The position numbers and the translations under genes were made by a program. A stretch of 64,000 bases of DNA, from positions 496,001 to 560,000 of the forward strand of contig JAUKTV010000011.1 of assembly GCA_030549205.1 (NCBI GenBank), written 5' to 3'. Shown piece after piece: positions 56,228 to 64,000 of the stretch (position 1 is the first letter of the stretch; the number at the start of each line of letters is the position of its first letter). The notes beneath the pieces are model-generated. The model worked only from the letters and a program-made list of their open reading frames with translations. It made no database searches and was not told the origin of the DNA. The stretch is from Apiosordaria backusii (lineage: Eukaryota > Ascomycota > Sordariomycetes > Sordariales > Lasiosphaeriaceae).

Positions 56228-57300
56228 TTAACCCCGTCTTCTTCTTCGCCCATCACTCGGGCCAGCCTCCTCCATCTCCTCATCTTCCTCATCACCTTGT
56301 TCATTGTCCTCGCCACCTCCTCCCTGGTCCTGATCTGGCTCTTTTATATCAGGTTTTCTCTCCTTGACACCCTTCAAGCTAATCTGAATCTTCGCCTCCA
56401 ACTCTGGGGTTGAACCCCCGTAGATAGTCCTGACAAACTGGGCAATGGATTCAGTCGATACCTCCACCTTCCCTCTCGGTCCTACATGCCAAGTGGTGGA
56501 ATCTTCGTCGCCAGCGCCCTTGTTATTGACCACCTTGACCAAATACCCATGTTTGATCATCCTTTGTAATACAACCTCGGTCTTCTCTGTTGGGTTGGCT
56601 GGGTCGTTGGGGTTCATACTCGGCATGTACTCTCCCGCGTTCAGCCGCGCTAGATGCCGCTTTAGGCGAGGATCACTAAGCTCGCCGCCAGAGATTGTGA
56701 TAAGGGATATGATCATGGTATAAATGGCTGTATAGGCGGCTTCTCCTTCAGCGGACATGACTTTCGACGGTCGCGTCAGGGCTGGAGTGCGGAGTTCCTG
56801 GGGTAGTATATTTTTGAGGATGTAGGCGTTAGATGTCGACTCCTTTTGTGACTGACTTTTGGCGGCCTTTCGTTTTTGCTCTGTGGTCATCAGATTCTTA
56901 TCCCGAGCGGGAAGCTCGACCATTTCCATTCCGAAGACGGCTCGAAGTTGTTTTTGGGCTCCGGCGAAAACGTTTTTGAATTGACGGCCGTTTGGCCCGA
57001 GCACTGTGAAGCATGAATATTAGTATTGGAGGTGTGGTGGAAGAAAGAGAATTGCAAACCTTTCTCCTTGATCCCATCCCTCCTAATGGGTGTGCGAGAG
57101 AACTCGCAGGCAAGAGCATACCGAACCAACCCTTTGATTAGCTGACTGAGTTCCTCGTTTGGGGCACCGGCATTCATTGTCTCGTCGGCAGCGTCGTCAG
57201 AGGCTGCATCCTCGTTGTCGTCTTGCGGCTCGCGCATGTCGACATCTTCTTCCTCGTCGATTACCGGCCTTTGGCGGCGGCCCTGTTGGAGTCTGGGCAT
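56228..57300 (-). CDS. NSE3: Nse3, MAGE-domain subunit of the Smc5-Smc6 complex
   Basis: Two exons (57060-57300, 56228-57003, intron 56 nt) give 338 residues. The only ATG upstream of the domain is at 57300 (MPRLQQGRRQRPVIDEEEDV). After an acidic N-terminus comes the MAGE homology domain, about residues 47-290: LSQLIKGLVRYALACEFSRT, PIRRDGIKEKVLGPNGRQFK, AAYTAIYTMIISLITISGGE, and the C-terminal winged-helix half with TTWHVGPRGKVEV. The tail is very acidic (EDNEQGDEEDEEMEEAG) and ends in RRRRRG. Nse3 bridges Nse1 and Nse4 and binds DNA, supporting repair by homologous recombination. It shares a 433-bp divergent promoter with SLS1. Confidence 0.93.
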
Positions 57301-57733
57301 TCTTTCGAGTATATTCTCCTCCCAGAATTGAAGGGCGAGAGAGCTGGGGAAAGATCGACTGCGCAATTAGTGATAGTGGTGGACAGCAACCAGAGGTAGC
57401 TTCTGGCTCCAGGTGGTGGTGTTCGGTGATGAATTGCGCGGGGAAGCGAAGCGCGTCGAGTTTAATTGATTCTTGGCGCGTCAGACCCCAATTGGCGCGA
57501 CCTCATGTGCCTGCTTTTGCCTGCCGGGAAGGAAAGTGGGTAGGGGTCCGCTGAGGAGGACCCACCTAAAATATTCAATCTGCAAGGTGCTCATCGTCGC
57601 AGAAGTTGCGACTGGGCTTGGGGAAAGCGACATCTTGAAATTTAATACACGGTGAGGAACCAGTGAGTTCCGACAATATTTTTCTTTTGTTTCTTGCGTT
57701 CGAAGGCAAAAGAAAACCAAAACAACAAATCAG
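57301..57733. promoter_or_regulatory. Divergent promoter region of NSE3 and SLS1
   Basis: 433 bp between opposite start codons. The SLS1 side has an A-rich leader. No specific element was recognised. Confidence 0.5.
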
Positions 57734-60700
57734 ATGCTCAGGCGACAGGTGACTGGCAGCGCCAGCTTTGTTTGCTTGAGGTGCCGGCTTCAGTTGGCAG
57801 GTGCCGCTGGCCCAGGCTTTCTGTCAGCTTCCGATGCTGGCGCAAGAGTTGCAAACCGATCGCAGAGATACTTTGGGAGTCGATCTGTTTCTTCGCTGTC
57901 TGCCCTGTCGAGGCACACAGCTTTGCCGTCTTCAGACCCACGACCACAATCACGATGCTACGCTACCGATTCCTCCTCAGGGCCAAAAAAGAAGTCCGAA
58001 AATGAGCCCGAAATCACGACGGAAAATTTCTTTGAAGTCGAGGTTGAAGAAACAAAAAATAGCAAAAAGGATCAGCAAATCCGCGAGCCAGCTCCATGGG
58101 AGCTCGATTCTGCAGAGGAGGGACAAACGAGAAGTCAAGCACCCAGTCGAGAGGAAAATCAAGATGAAAATAGAGAGGAAGGCCAGCGGCTTTGGGAGGA
58201 GGACCAAGTGGGTGGGCGAAGGGGCAACGAATTCAAGCGTGCACCGAAACCACAGAGATGGGGGAATTATACAAAACCAGGCGACTGGGTTGTAAGGGAG
58301 AACCTATACTGGCCCTTGTCGCATTTCAAAGAGCGGCCCAAGACCTGGAAGTCTAGGGGACATCATGTCGAGGCTACCCGAGAAACCCTGGGATTGGATA
58401 TGTTGGGCAAACCTGCGGCGGCAATCGTGCTTCGGCCCATAAACCCCATTAGACCAAGACACGTCTTCAAGATGGGCGAGGTACAGCCGGGACAGACTTC
58501 GGCTGTGCTCCAAAGGCTGCTTGATGGTGGCGACAACATTCTCACCTCTGAGCGAATATTGCTCAATATCCACGAATTACAGCCGGTCGAGGAACGGGTG
58601 TTTAGTGAGTCCGATTTCGTCGCGCTCCGGGACACTCTTATCCAAGGCTTCACGGTTGCGCAACTCACCTCGTACATCGAGACCTGGGGCTCGGCCCTTG
58701 AATTCAAAGATGAGGGCGACCCCAAGACTTTGAACCCTCCCTGGGTGCTTGATATCCGGCCATGGATTCCCGCCATCGAAAGCTCCCCACCAGACCTCGA
58801 TCCCAAGCTTCTTGGTTACGTCGCGCCAGGAGCTTCGCCCAAAGAGAAGCTTGCGGTACGTTTGATGCGTATGTGCTGGGACTTGTCATGCCACAGCGTG
58901 CTTGAGGGACAAGGGTACTTGGACGTGAAGCTGCGAAAGATGGAGTTTGACTTATTAACCCGTATGTACTTTGTCTGGCTGCCCTTCTCTACTGTTAGCT
59001 AACCTGGTGTTTTAGTTGGTGGCAAGAGGTGGTTGAATGACATCTCGCGCACTCTCCTGAAGGATGGAAAGCAGATCGAAATGTTCCGCAATTCGCACTA
59101 CATTTCCATCATGGCGCCCAAGTACACCGCCGACCTGATTCTCGACCATATCAATCAGGTGCTATCTCGAATCAGGACAGTTCAGTTCAGCGCCAGCTAC
59201 ATCTCCTCGGAGCCTCTGGAAATCGAGCCCGCAATCTTGAACCAAGTTGAAATTATGACCAGTAGCTTGGTTCGCCGCAGTCCGTCTGGCGACAAGTTTC
59301 TCGTCACTTGGATTGAGCTGCCCAACCGAGACGAAGTCACCGAAAACACAGGCGAGCAGGTGCTCCGTCTGCTGAGCTACGCCTACCGCGCCGACCACCG
59401 CGCTTCTCAGGCTCTATTAGAAACTCCCGATGCTCCGTCCACAGCCCGTTACCTTCCCGAAGTGGACTGCAAACCCAAGCTGCCCTGGCATGAGCGCAGC
59501 AAGACATGGGCCAGGTGGACAGCCGCAGCCGATTTGGCTTCGAGGGGCCCAATTTCCAAGGATGGTCTGTCCCCTCCCAGGTCGATCCCGACCACTAGGA
59601 ACTCTACGTGGTCCACCGCAAGCCTAATTCCAACCGACATTTTCGCTCATCCCGTCGAATTCAAAGACCGCAACAAACCATTGCCGGTCAACGCAACCAA
59701 CTACGGCCCTGGCTGGTCTCGCAACCCCAAGACCGACACCACCGCTATCTTTGGCCATGTCCTTTTCTCACCTGATTCTCCCACTTCCGCCACCCCGCCA
59801 ACATCGACTCTTCCCCGCAGCTTTGCCCCTGTTTTACCCTGCGTCCGCTTTCTGTCCCTCGAATCCAACCTCAAAAACCCCGGCCTATGGCACATGATCA
59901 CTGTCCTGCGGTTCATCCCCGCCCCGGACGCAGACCCAGCCTTGATCAGAACAGCGCCTAACCTCGAGCTCCGGTTCGAAGCCGATCACCATCAGATCAA
60001 AGCAATCCAGGACCTCCGCGCAGTGATAAACGACTACGACGGCGATCTCCCTCTCCCTGACTCTCCTTCAGATGTCAGGCTGCACCAAACCCAGTACTAC
60101 GACCTCCCTGGCACTGGTATTTGGAAATACGCCGAGCCAATGTTTGAGTTCCTGAGGGATAGCATTCTCAAGCCATGGGAGGGGAAGTTGTCGACCCCGC
60201 CGAATTTGGATGGGCTGAGACTTCCCAAGAGGCTCTTCAGTGGTGAGCAGAAAGAGGGAGAGGAAGGGGAGGAGATCGAGATGGACTACATGTTTGCCGG
60301 GCTGGAGATTCACCGGACTATTACTAGTGAATGGGGCGGGTTTAGGTTGCGGTATACGAATATTAGTGGGGGGTTGAGGAGGGGGCAAAGGAGTGAGATT
60401 GCGTTGGATGCTGTGCGTGTCGAGCTGCCTGAGAATGGTGATGTGGTCAAGGAAGAGAGTACGGGGGAAATCAAGGAGGAGGAGGAAGAGGGAGAGAGAA
60501 TTATCCCGGCGGAGAAGGTGGTGGAGGATATTCCCGAGGGGATGGATCTGGTTGAGGCTATTGATGATGTTTTGGCGCTCGCTGAGCCGTTTGAGAATCC
60601 GAAGGAGAAGGATGAGGAGCAGTTGACGAAGGAGTTCTTGGAGGTGGTGGGCAAGATTGCGAGGGGAGAGGGGCTGGTGGGTAAGGATGGGAAGGTGGAG

Positions 60701-60757
60701 AGGGAGGGGTTGAAGTGGTTCGGCGATTGGATGGCGGAGTGGAATACAAAGACTTAG
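57734..60757 (+). CDS. SLS1: Sls1-family mitochondrial inner-membrane regulator
   Basis: Two exons (57734-58961, 59016-60757) give 989 residues. The N-terminus is Arg/Ser/Ala-rich and lacks acidic residues for the first stretch (MLRRQVTGSASFVCLRCRLQ), a good mitochondrial presequence. A charged, disordered segment follows to about residue 180. The conserved Sls1 region begins around FFEVEVEE and includes NPIRPRHVFKMGEVQPGQTS, GKRWLNDISRTLLKDGKQIE and ISIMAPKYTADLILDHIN. The C-terminal part is very acidic (GEIKEEEEEGERIIPAEKVV) before a final WFGDWMAEWNTKT. In yeast Sls1 is a matrix-facing inner-membrane protein that couples mitochondrial transcription to translation of mtDNA-encoded proteins. 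The long disordered inserts are typical of filamentous fungi. Confidence 0.9.
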
Positions 60758-61171
60758 TAGGTGTGGTGAAGGGGAGAGAAAATGTACCAATATGTATAAA
60801 AGAAATTAGACGATATGATCGCGAACGGACTTGTATGACAGAGGATCATATGATGGGGCTGCATATAAAAGGGATATAGATAAAATGCATATAAGAACAT
60901 CACTTGGACACGATACTTAGATTTCTCCTCTCCTCCCGATCGCGAGAACGTGACTGTTTCACACTCAGGGGCAAAAAAAGGCATCTTGTCTATTAAGAAT
61001 CTCAAGCTCTGAGAAGCCACAGATCAGTTCGGGTTTTGAGAATGAGTCTGAACCATATGACAGACCAAGAAATTCTCTCTAGCGAGAGCAATTAGTCCCC
61101 GGCCTTTTCTCTTTCCTAATCGTTACAGCAGTATAATGATACAGTATTTACACACAGGCCCCTGCATTCCC
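60758..61171. other. Convergent gap between SLS1 and MTG1
   Basis: 414 bp, AT-rich for the first 150 nt. No gene seen; probably 3' UTRs. Confidence 0.5.
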
Positions 61172-62578
61172 TCAGGCACTCTCGCCGGCAACCCCAGCCC
61201 TCTTCGCCTCGTTCCTCTCCTTCCTCGCCAGCTTCTCCCTCTTCCTCGCCTGGTTCATGCTCAAACTCGGCTCCCTCGCAAGCTGCAACGCTTCCTCCAA
61301 TCGTGTCGGCGTAACCTCATCCAGCAACAACCTCCCCAGATTCCCCCTCCTCCACTCCTGAATAACCCAATCTGCCGCATGCTCCAAACTCTCATCCCCT
61401 CCCCTCTTCAACTTTCCCGTTCTCCTCGCAGCAGCTCTCAAAAACTGATGCACATCATTCGTCGGCCCTGGCATGCCAAACCTTTCCACGTACACCCCCG
61501 ACCTGGTAAGATTCAACCGATACAGCAAGTAATCCGCCACAGTAACACTAGATATAATCCCATCCTTCACGCACCCCACAAGCGCCAGCTTGAGCATCGC
61601 CTCCGGCTCACTAACATACGGCACAAACACCCCCGGCGTGTCAACAATAAACACCCCCTCCCCCAAACCCTCACTATCAGGATCATTCGAATCCTCCCCC
61701 GGCAAAATCCTCACCGGCGTCCCCAACTTCCTCGTCACCCCCGGCTGAGCCCCCGTCTTCGCCGCCTTCCCCAATTTCAAAGAGTGAGACCTCAACCGAT
61801 TCAACAACGTCGACTTACCCGCATTAGGCATCCCCACCACCATCACCCTCAACCCCGTCAAGCTGTCCATCTCCCTCGCTACTTCTTTAATAGCCTTCAA
61901 CAGCCCCTGCAACGACGCCGAATGGGCCCCCATCCCCAAAAAGATCATATCTTTTACGTTATCCACCTTTGATGGCCTGTGGAAGGATTTGAGCGTGCGA
62001 ATGACATCCCCCGGGGCCTGGGAACCCGGTAGTGGGCGGCGCTGCGGGGGAGCCAGGTCCCGCTTGGTGTAAACGATGATTCTTGCTCGGGGCACACCGG
62101 CGGAGGTGGACGAGAGGGATTGTTCCAGCAAAGGGTTCCAAGAGGAGATGGGGACGCGAAAGTCGCGGACTTCGAGGATGAGGCCTACGTTGGAGAGGGC
62201 TTGGCGCATGCGGGTTAGGGCTGCGTTGTGATGACCCAAAAAGTAGGATCTAGGGAGGGAGGTGGAGATTTCGAAGTGGGAGCGGGGGAGGAAGTTGCTG
62301 AAGTCGATTGGGGTTGATTGGGGGGGTGGTGATTTCTTTTCTCGTGCTTGTGGTGACCATGGTGGTGAAGGGCGTTGTCGAGGGGGAGTGGGTTCTGGTT
62401 TTGGCTTGGGGGCTTTTGAGCGAAAGGCGGCGAGCTCTTCTGTGGCTTCTGCCGGGATGGAGCGCTGGTTGATCATGGTTGATATTGGGGTTGAGGGGGT
62501 GGGCGTTGACTGTGAGATTTCGGATGCTGCCTTTGAGACTGCCTTTACGGCAGCAGCTCGTGGGTTTATTCGGGGCAT
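61172..62578 (-). CDS. MTG1: Mitochondrial ribosome-associated GTPase Mtg1
   Basis: Single exon, 468 residues, ATG at 62578 (MPRINPRAAAVKAVSKAASE). It is a YlqF/MTG1-type GTPase with the motifs in circularly permuted order: G4 (VYTKRDL) comes before the P-loop (GMPNAGKSTLLNRL), followed by the G2 region (QPGVTRKLG) and G3 (VDTPGVF). The family-typical N-terminal sequence FFLGHHNAALTRMRQALSNV is present in slightly altered form, together with LEVRDFRVPISSWNP. The N-terminal 90 residues are Pro/Arg-rich and extend the usual presequence. The C-terminus is basic (KREKLARKERNEAKRAG). Mtg1 helps assemble the large mitochondrial ribosomal subunit and acts at the matrix side of the inner membrane. 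Confidence 0.94.
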   Translation of the reverse strand: MPRINPRAAAVKAVSKAASEISQSTPTPSTPISTMINQRSIPAEATEELAAFRSKAPKPKPEPTPPRQRPSPPWSPQAREKKSPPPQSTPIDFSNFLPRSHFEISTSLPRSYFLGHHNAALTRMRQALSNVGLILEVRDFRVPISSWNPLLEQSLSSTSAGVPRARIIVYTKRDLAPPQRRPLPGSQAPGDVIRTLKSFHRPSKVDNVKDMIFLGMGAHSASLQGLLKAIKEVAREMDSLTGLRVMVVGMPNAGKSTLLNRLRSHSLKLGKAAKTGAQPGVTRKLGTPVRILPGEDSNDPDSEGLGEGVFIVDTPGVFVPYVSEPEAMLKLALVGCVKDGIISSVTVADYLLYRLNLTRSGVYVERFGMPGPTNDVHQFLRAAARRTGKLKRGGDESLEHAADWVIQEWRRGNLGRLLLDEVTPTRLEEALQLAREPSLSMNQARKREKLARKERNEAKRAGVAGESA

Positions 62579-63363
62579 GGTGAAGGTGTTGTTGTGAGGC
62601 AGAAGAGGGGAAGAGTTGTGTGGCCTTTTAATAATTTATTAGTGACTGATCTCACGGATACTCGGCAAATATGCCTCCCAAATACAAACTTACTGAGAGT
62701 CAAGTCGCTGAGACTTGATATTGCTGTGATTTATATGCAGTTGATGAAAGAGGTTCATGAGATGCCAAGCCCTTCAATTTTTGACGTTGATGGACCGCTT
62801 AACGGGGTCAACGCACGGATACAAGCATGATCACAGGCAATTGATGGATGACATTGTATGTATACACTACTAGCATGACAGAAAACTGGCACAGAGACCA
62901 TCTCATCATCTGTTCAACATGAATATTCATTCTTCTTCAAAATATCTTTTATACACTACATACACAACTTAAATACACAATGGCCCTTCCCATAAATAGA
63001 TAGACTATCCCGCCCAGCCAGCCTCCAAGGATTTTCCAACGATGTCCGCAACAAGGGTATTATTATATGTGTCCCACCAGAGACATTCGAGCAGAGACAA
63101 GATGCCAACAAAAGCAAGCTCTGCTTTTCAACAAAGTAAAGATGACGAAAGTTTTCCCGCGCCATCAATGAATCGTGTCTGCGCTATGATTTGCGCCCGG
63201 TACTCAGTTCCAAAGAATGCCAATGAAATAACCCGCCCCCTTAACCCAAGAAAACAAAACCTTCCAACCAGCGCCGCCAATGCAAAAAAAAAAAAAAGAT
63301 AATATATGCCCACCTAGTTATGGCGTCCTTCCTTACAATCTGTTACACAGTTATCCTCCCACA
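62579..63363. other. Intergenic: MTG1 upstream region
   Basis: 785 bp with AT-rich DNA and a 14-A run at 63284-63297. No gene supported. Confidence 0.5.
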
Positions 63364-64000
63364 CTAGGCAGCATATTCCTGCTGCCACTTGACCAGCCTC
63401 CTCGTCAAGCTGTCCATCATCTCGACACACCCAAGCTCTCTGAATTCCATCTCTTGACTTTCAGGTGCGGATGTTGGTGCTGCTGTTGCAGTGTTTTGGG
63501 TCGAATCATCGGCAGCGGTCCCGTTGGATCCATTCGATGCTGCAGGAGCGCTAGTGGGGTTGGCAGTAGTCGCCTTTGCCACGTCAGTGCTCGCTGTGTC
63601 TTCTTCTGCTGTTTCTCCGGCGAGCTCCACCTGTGTCCTAGAGATAAAATCCAACAAAGCCGCCGCTCTCCTCTTCATGTCGTTCATGCTGACTTTACTG
63701 CTCATCCCGCCTCGCGATCGAGGTTGGCCCGACTTGCCGACGCCGTCTCCGTGGTGGTGATGCCCCTTTCCTGATGGGGGATGCTCGTCTTTCTGAATAT
63801 CGCGGGAGACCGATCGTGCTGGTGACGCCTCGTCATCTCGGGTTAACTGGTTTCGACCTTTTCGTTTGTGCGACTTCTTCTTGTCCGTCTTTGCCTGGGA
63901 TGCGGCGGGCGTGGGCGGCGAATCAGGGGTCGGTTGCGATGCTGGAGGTTGTTGCTGTTCTGAGCCAGAGGGCTGCTGAACAGCCTCTCCTACCGTCTCG
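63364..64000 (-). CDS. C-terminal part of a probable chromatin-associated protein, cut by window edge
   Basis: The frame is open from the right edge to the stop at 63364, about 211 residues. It begins Gln/Pro-rich, then has a basic patch (KTDKKKSHKRKGRNQLTRDD), a His run and GQPRSRGG. The most conserved-looking block is MSSKVSMNDMKRRAAALLDF, then ISRTQVELAGE. A Thr/Ala-rich linker follows, and it ends ELGCVEMMDSLTRRLVKWQQ. The basic patch plus this two-part C-terminus resemble the tail of fungal Cti6-type PHD proteins of the Rpd3 histone deacetylase complex, but the PHD finger would lie outside the window, so this is tentative. The reality of the gene is well supported; the identity is not. 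Confidence 0.75.
   Translation of the reverse strand, partial: ETVGEAVQQPSGSEQQQPPASQPTPDSPPTPAASQAKTDKKKSHKRKGRNQLTRDDEASPARSVSRDIQKDEHPPSGKGHHHHGDGVGKSGQPRSRGGMSSKVSMNDMKRRAAALLDFISRTQVELAGETAEEDTASTDVAKATTANPTSAPAASNGSNGTAADDSTQNTATAAPTSAPESQEMEFRELGCVEMMDSLTRRLVKWQQEYAA

Noticed and set aside
60068..60790. 240-codon minus-strand frame
   Set aside because: Antisense to the SLS1 C-terminal region.
61136..61972. 278-codon plus-strand frame
   Set aside because: Antisense to MTG1, which carries all GTPase motifs.
1..64000. CRISPR arrays, insertion sequences, operons or viral genes
   Set aside because: The gene structure is eukaryotic with spliceosomal introns; no spaced direct repeats, transposase frames or viral proteins were seen.

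Overview
The window comes from a filamentous ascomycete, most likely a sordariomycete. Genes carry short GT-AG introns, mostly 50-90 nt. Genes lie singly on both strands with kilobase-scale gaps. The gene set includes fungus-specific families: PalI, the Sls1 mitochondrial regulator, an ATP sulfurylase with a C-terminal APS-kinase-like domain, a telobox Myb protein and a YAP-type bZIP. No operons, rRNA, tRNA, CRISPR arrays or recognisable transposons were found. All gene models below were built by hand by joining exons at splice sites that keep the reading frame.

Layout: 1-1670 (-) ATP sulfurylase, cut by the left edge; 3342-11663 (-) a giant secreted mucin-like protein of about 2731 aa with roughly 48 sequon-bearing repeats; 14368-15493 (-) an EI24-family membrane protein; 16508-18138 (-) the Golgi ion transporter Gdt1; 19262-22071 (+) a telobox Myb protein; 22798-25742 (+) COPI gamma subunit Sec21; 27092-28363 (+) a choline/ethanolamine phosphotransferase; 29364-30699 (-) an AP-1-like bZIP; a 5.1 kb gap; 35842-37443 (+) an unrecognised protein; 39950-41603 (-) a divergent septin; 44811-46932 (-) mitochondrial atypical kinase Mcp2; 49723-51918 (+) pH-sensing protein PalI; 53337-54866 (-) a MYND-like zinc-finger protein; 55486-55896 (+) the tiny splicing factor SF3b5; 56228-57300 (-) Nse3/MAGE; 57734-60757 (+) Sls1; 61172-62578 (-) Mtg1; 63364-64000 (-) the C-terminal end of a protein cut by the right edge.

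The genes do not form one pathway. There are loose themes: Golgi and membrane function (Gdt1, Sec21, the phosphotransferase), mitochondrial expression and lipid homeostasis (Sls1, Mtg1, Mcp2), and nuclear maintenance (telobox protein, Nse3, SF3b5).

The most interesting points are: the mucin gene and its repeated aromatic-proline-sequon motif next to a poly-Asp/Gly tract; telomere-like TTAGGG elements in and just upstream of the telobox-protein gene; a GC-AG intron directly after the start codon of SF3b5; a coding-like extension downstream of the zinc-finger gene that is interrupted by one stop and one frame change; a long uORF-like frame upstream of the 533-aa gene; and a cluster of GGTTGCA motifs upstream of the septin.
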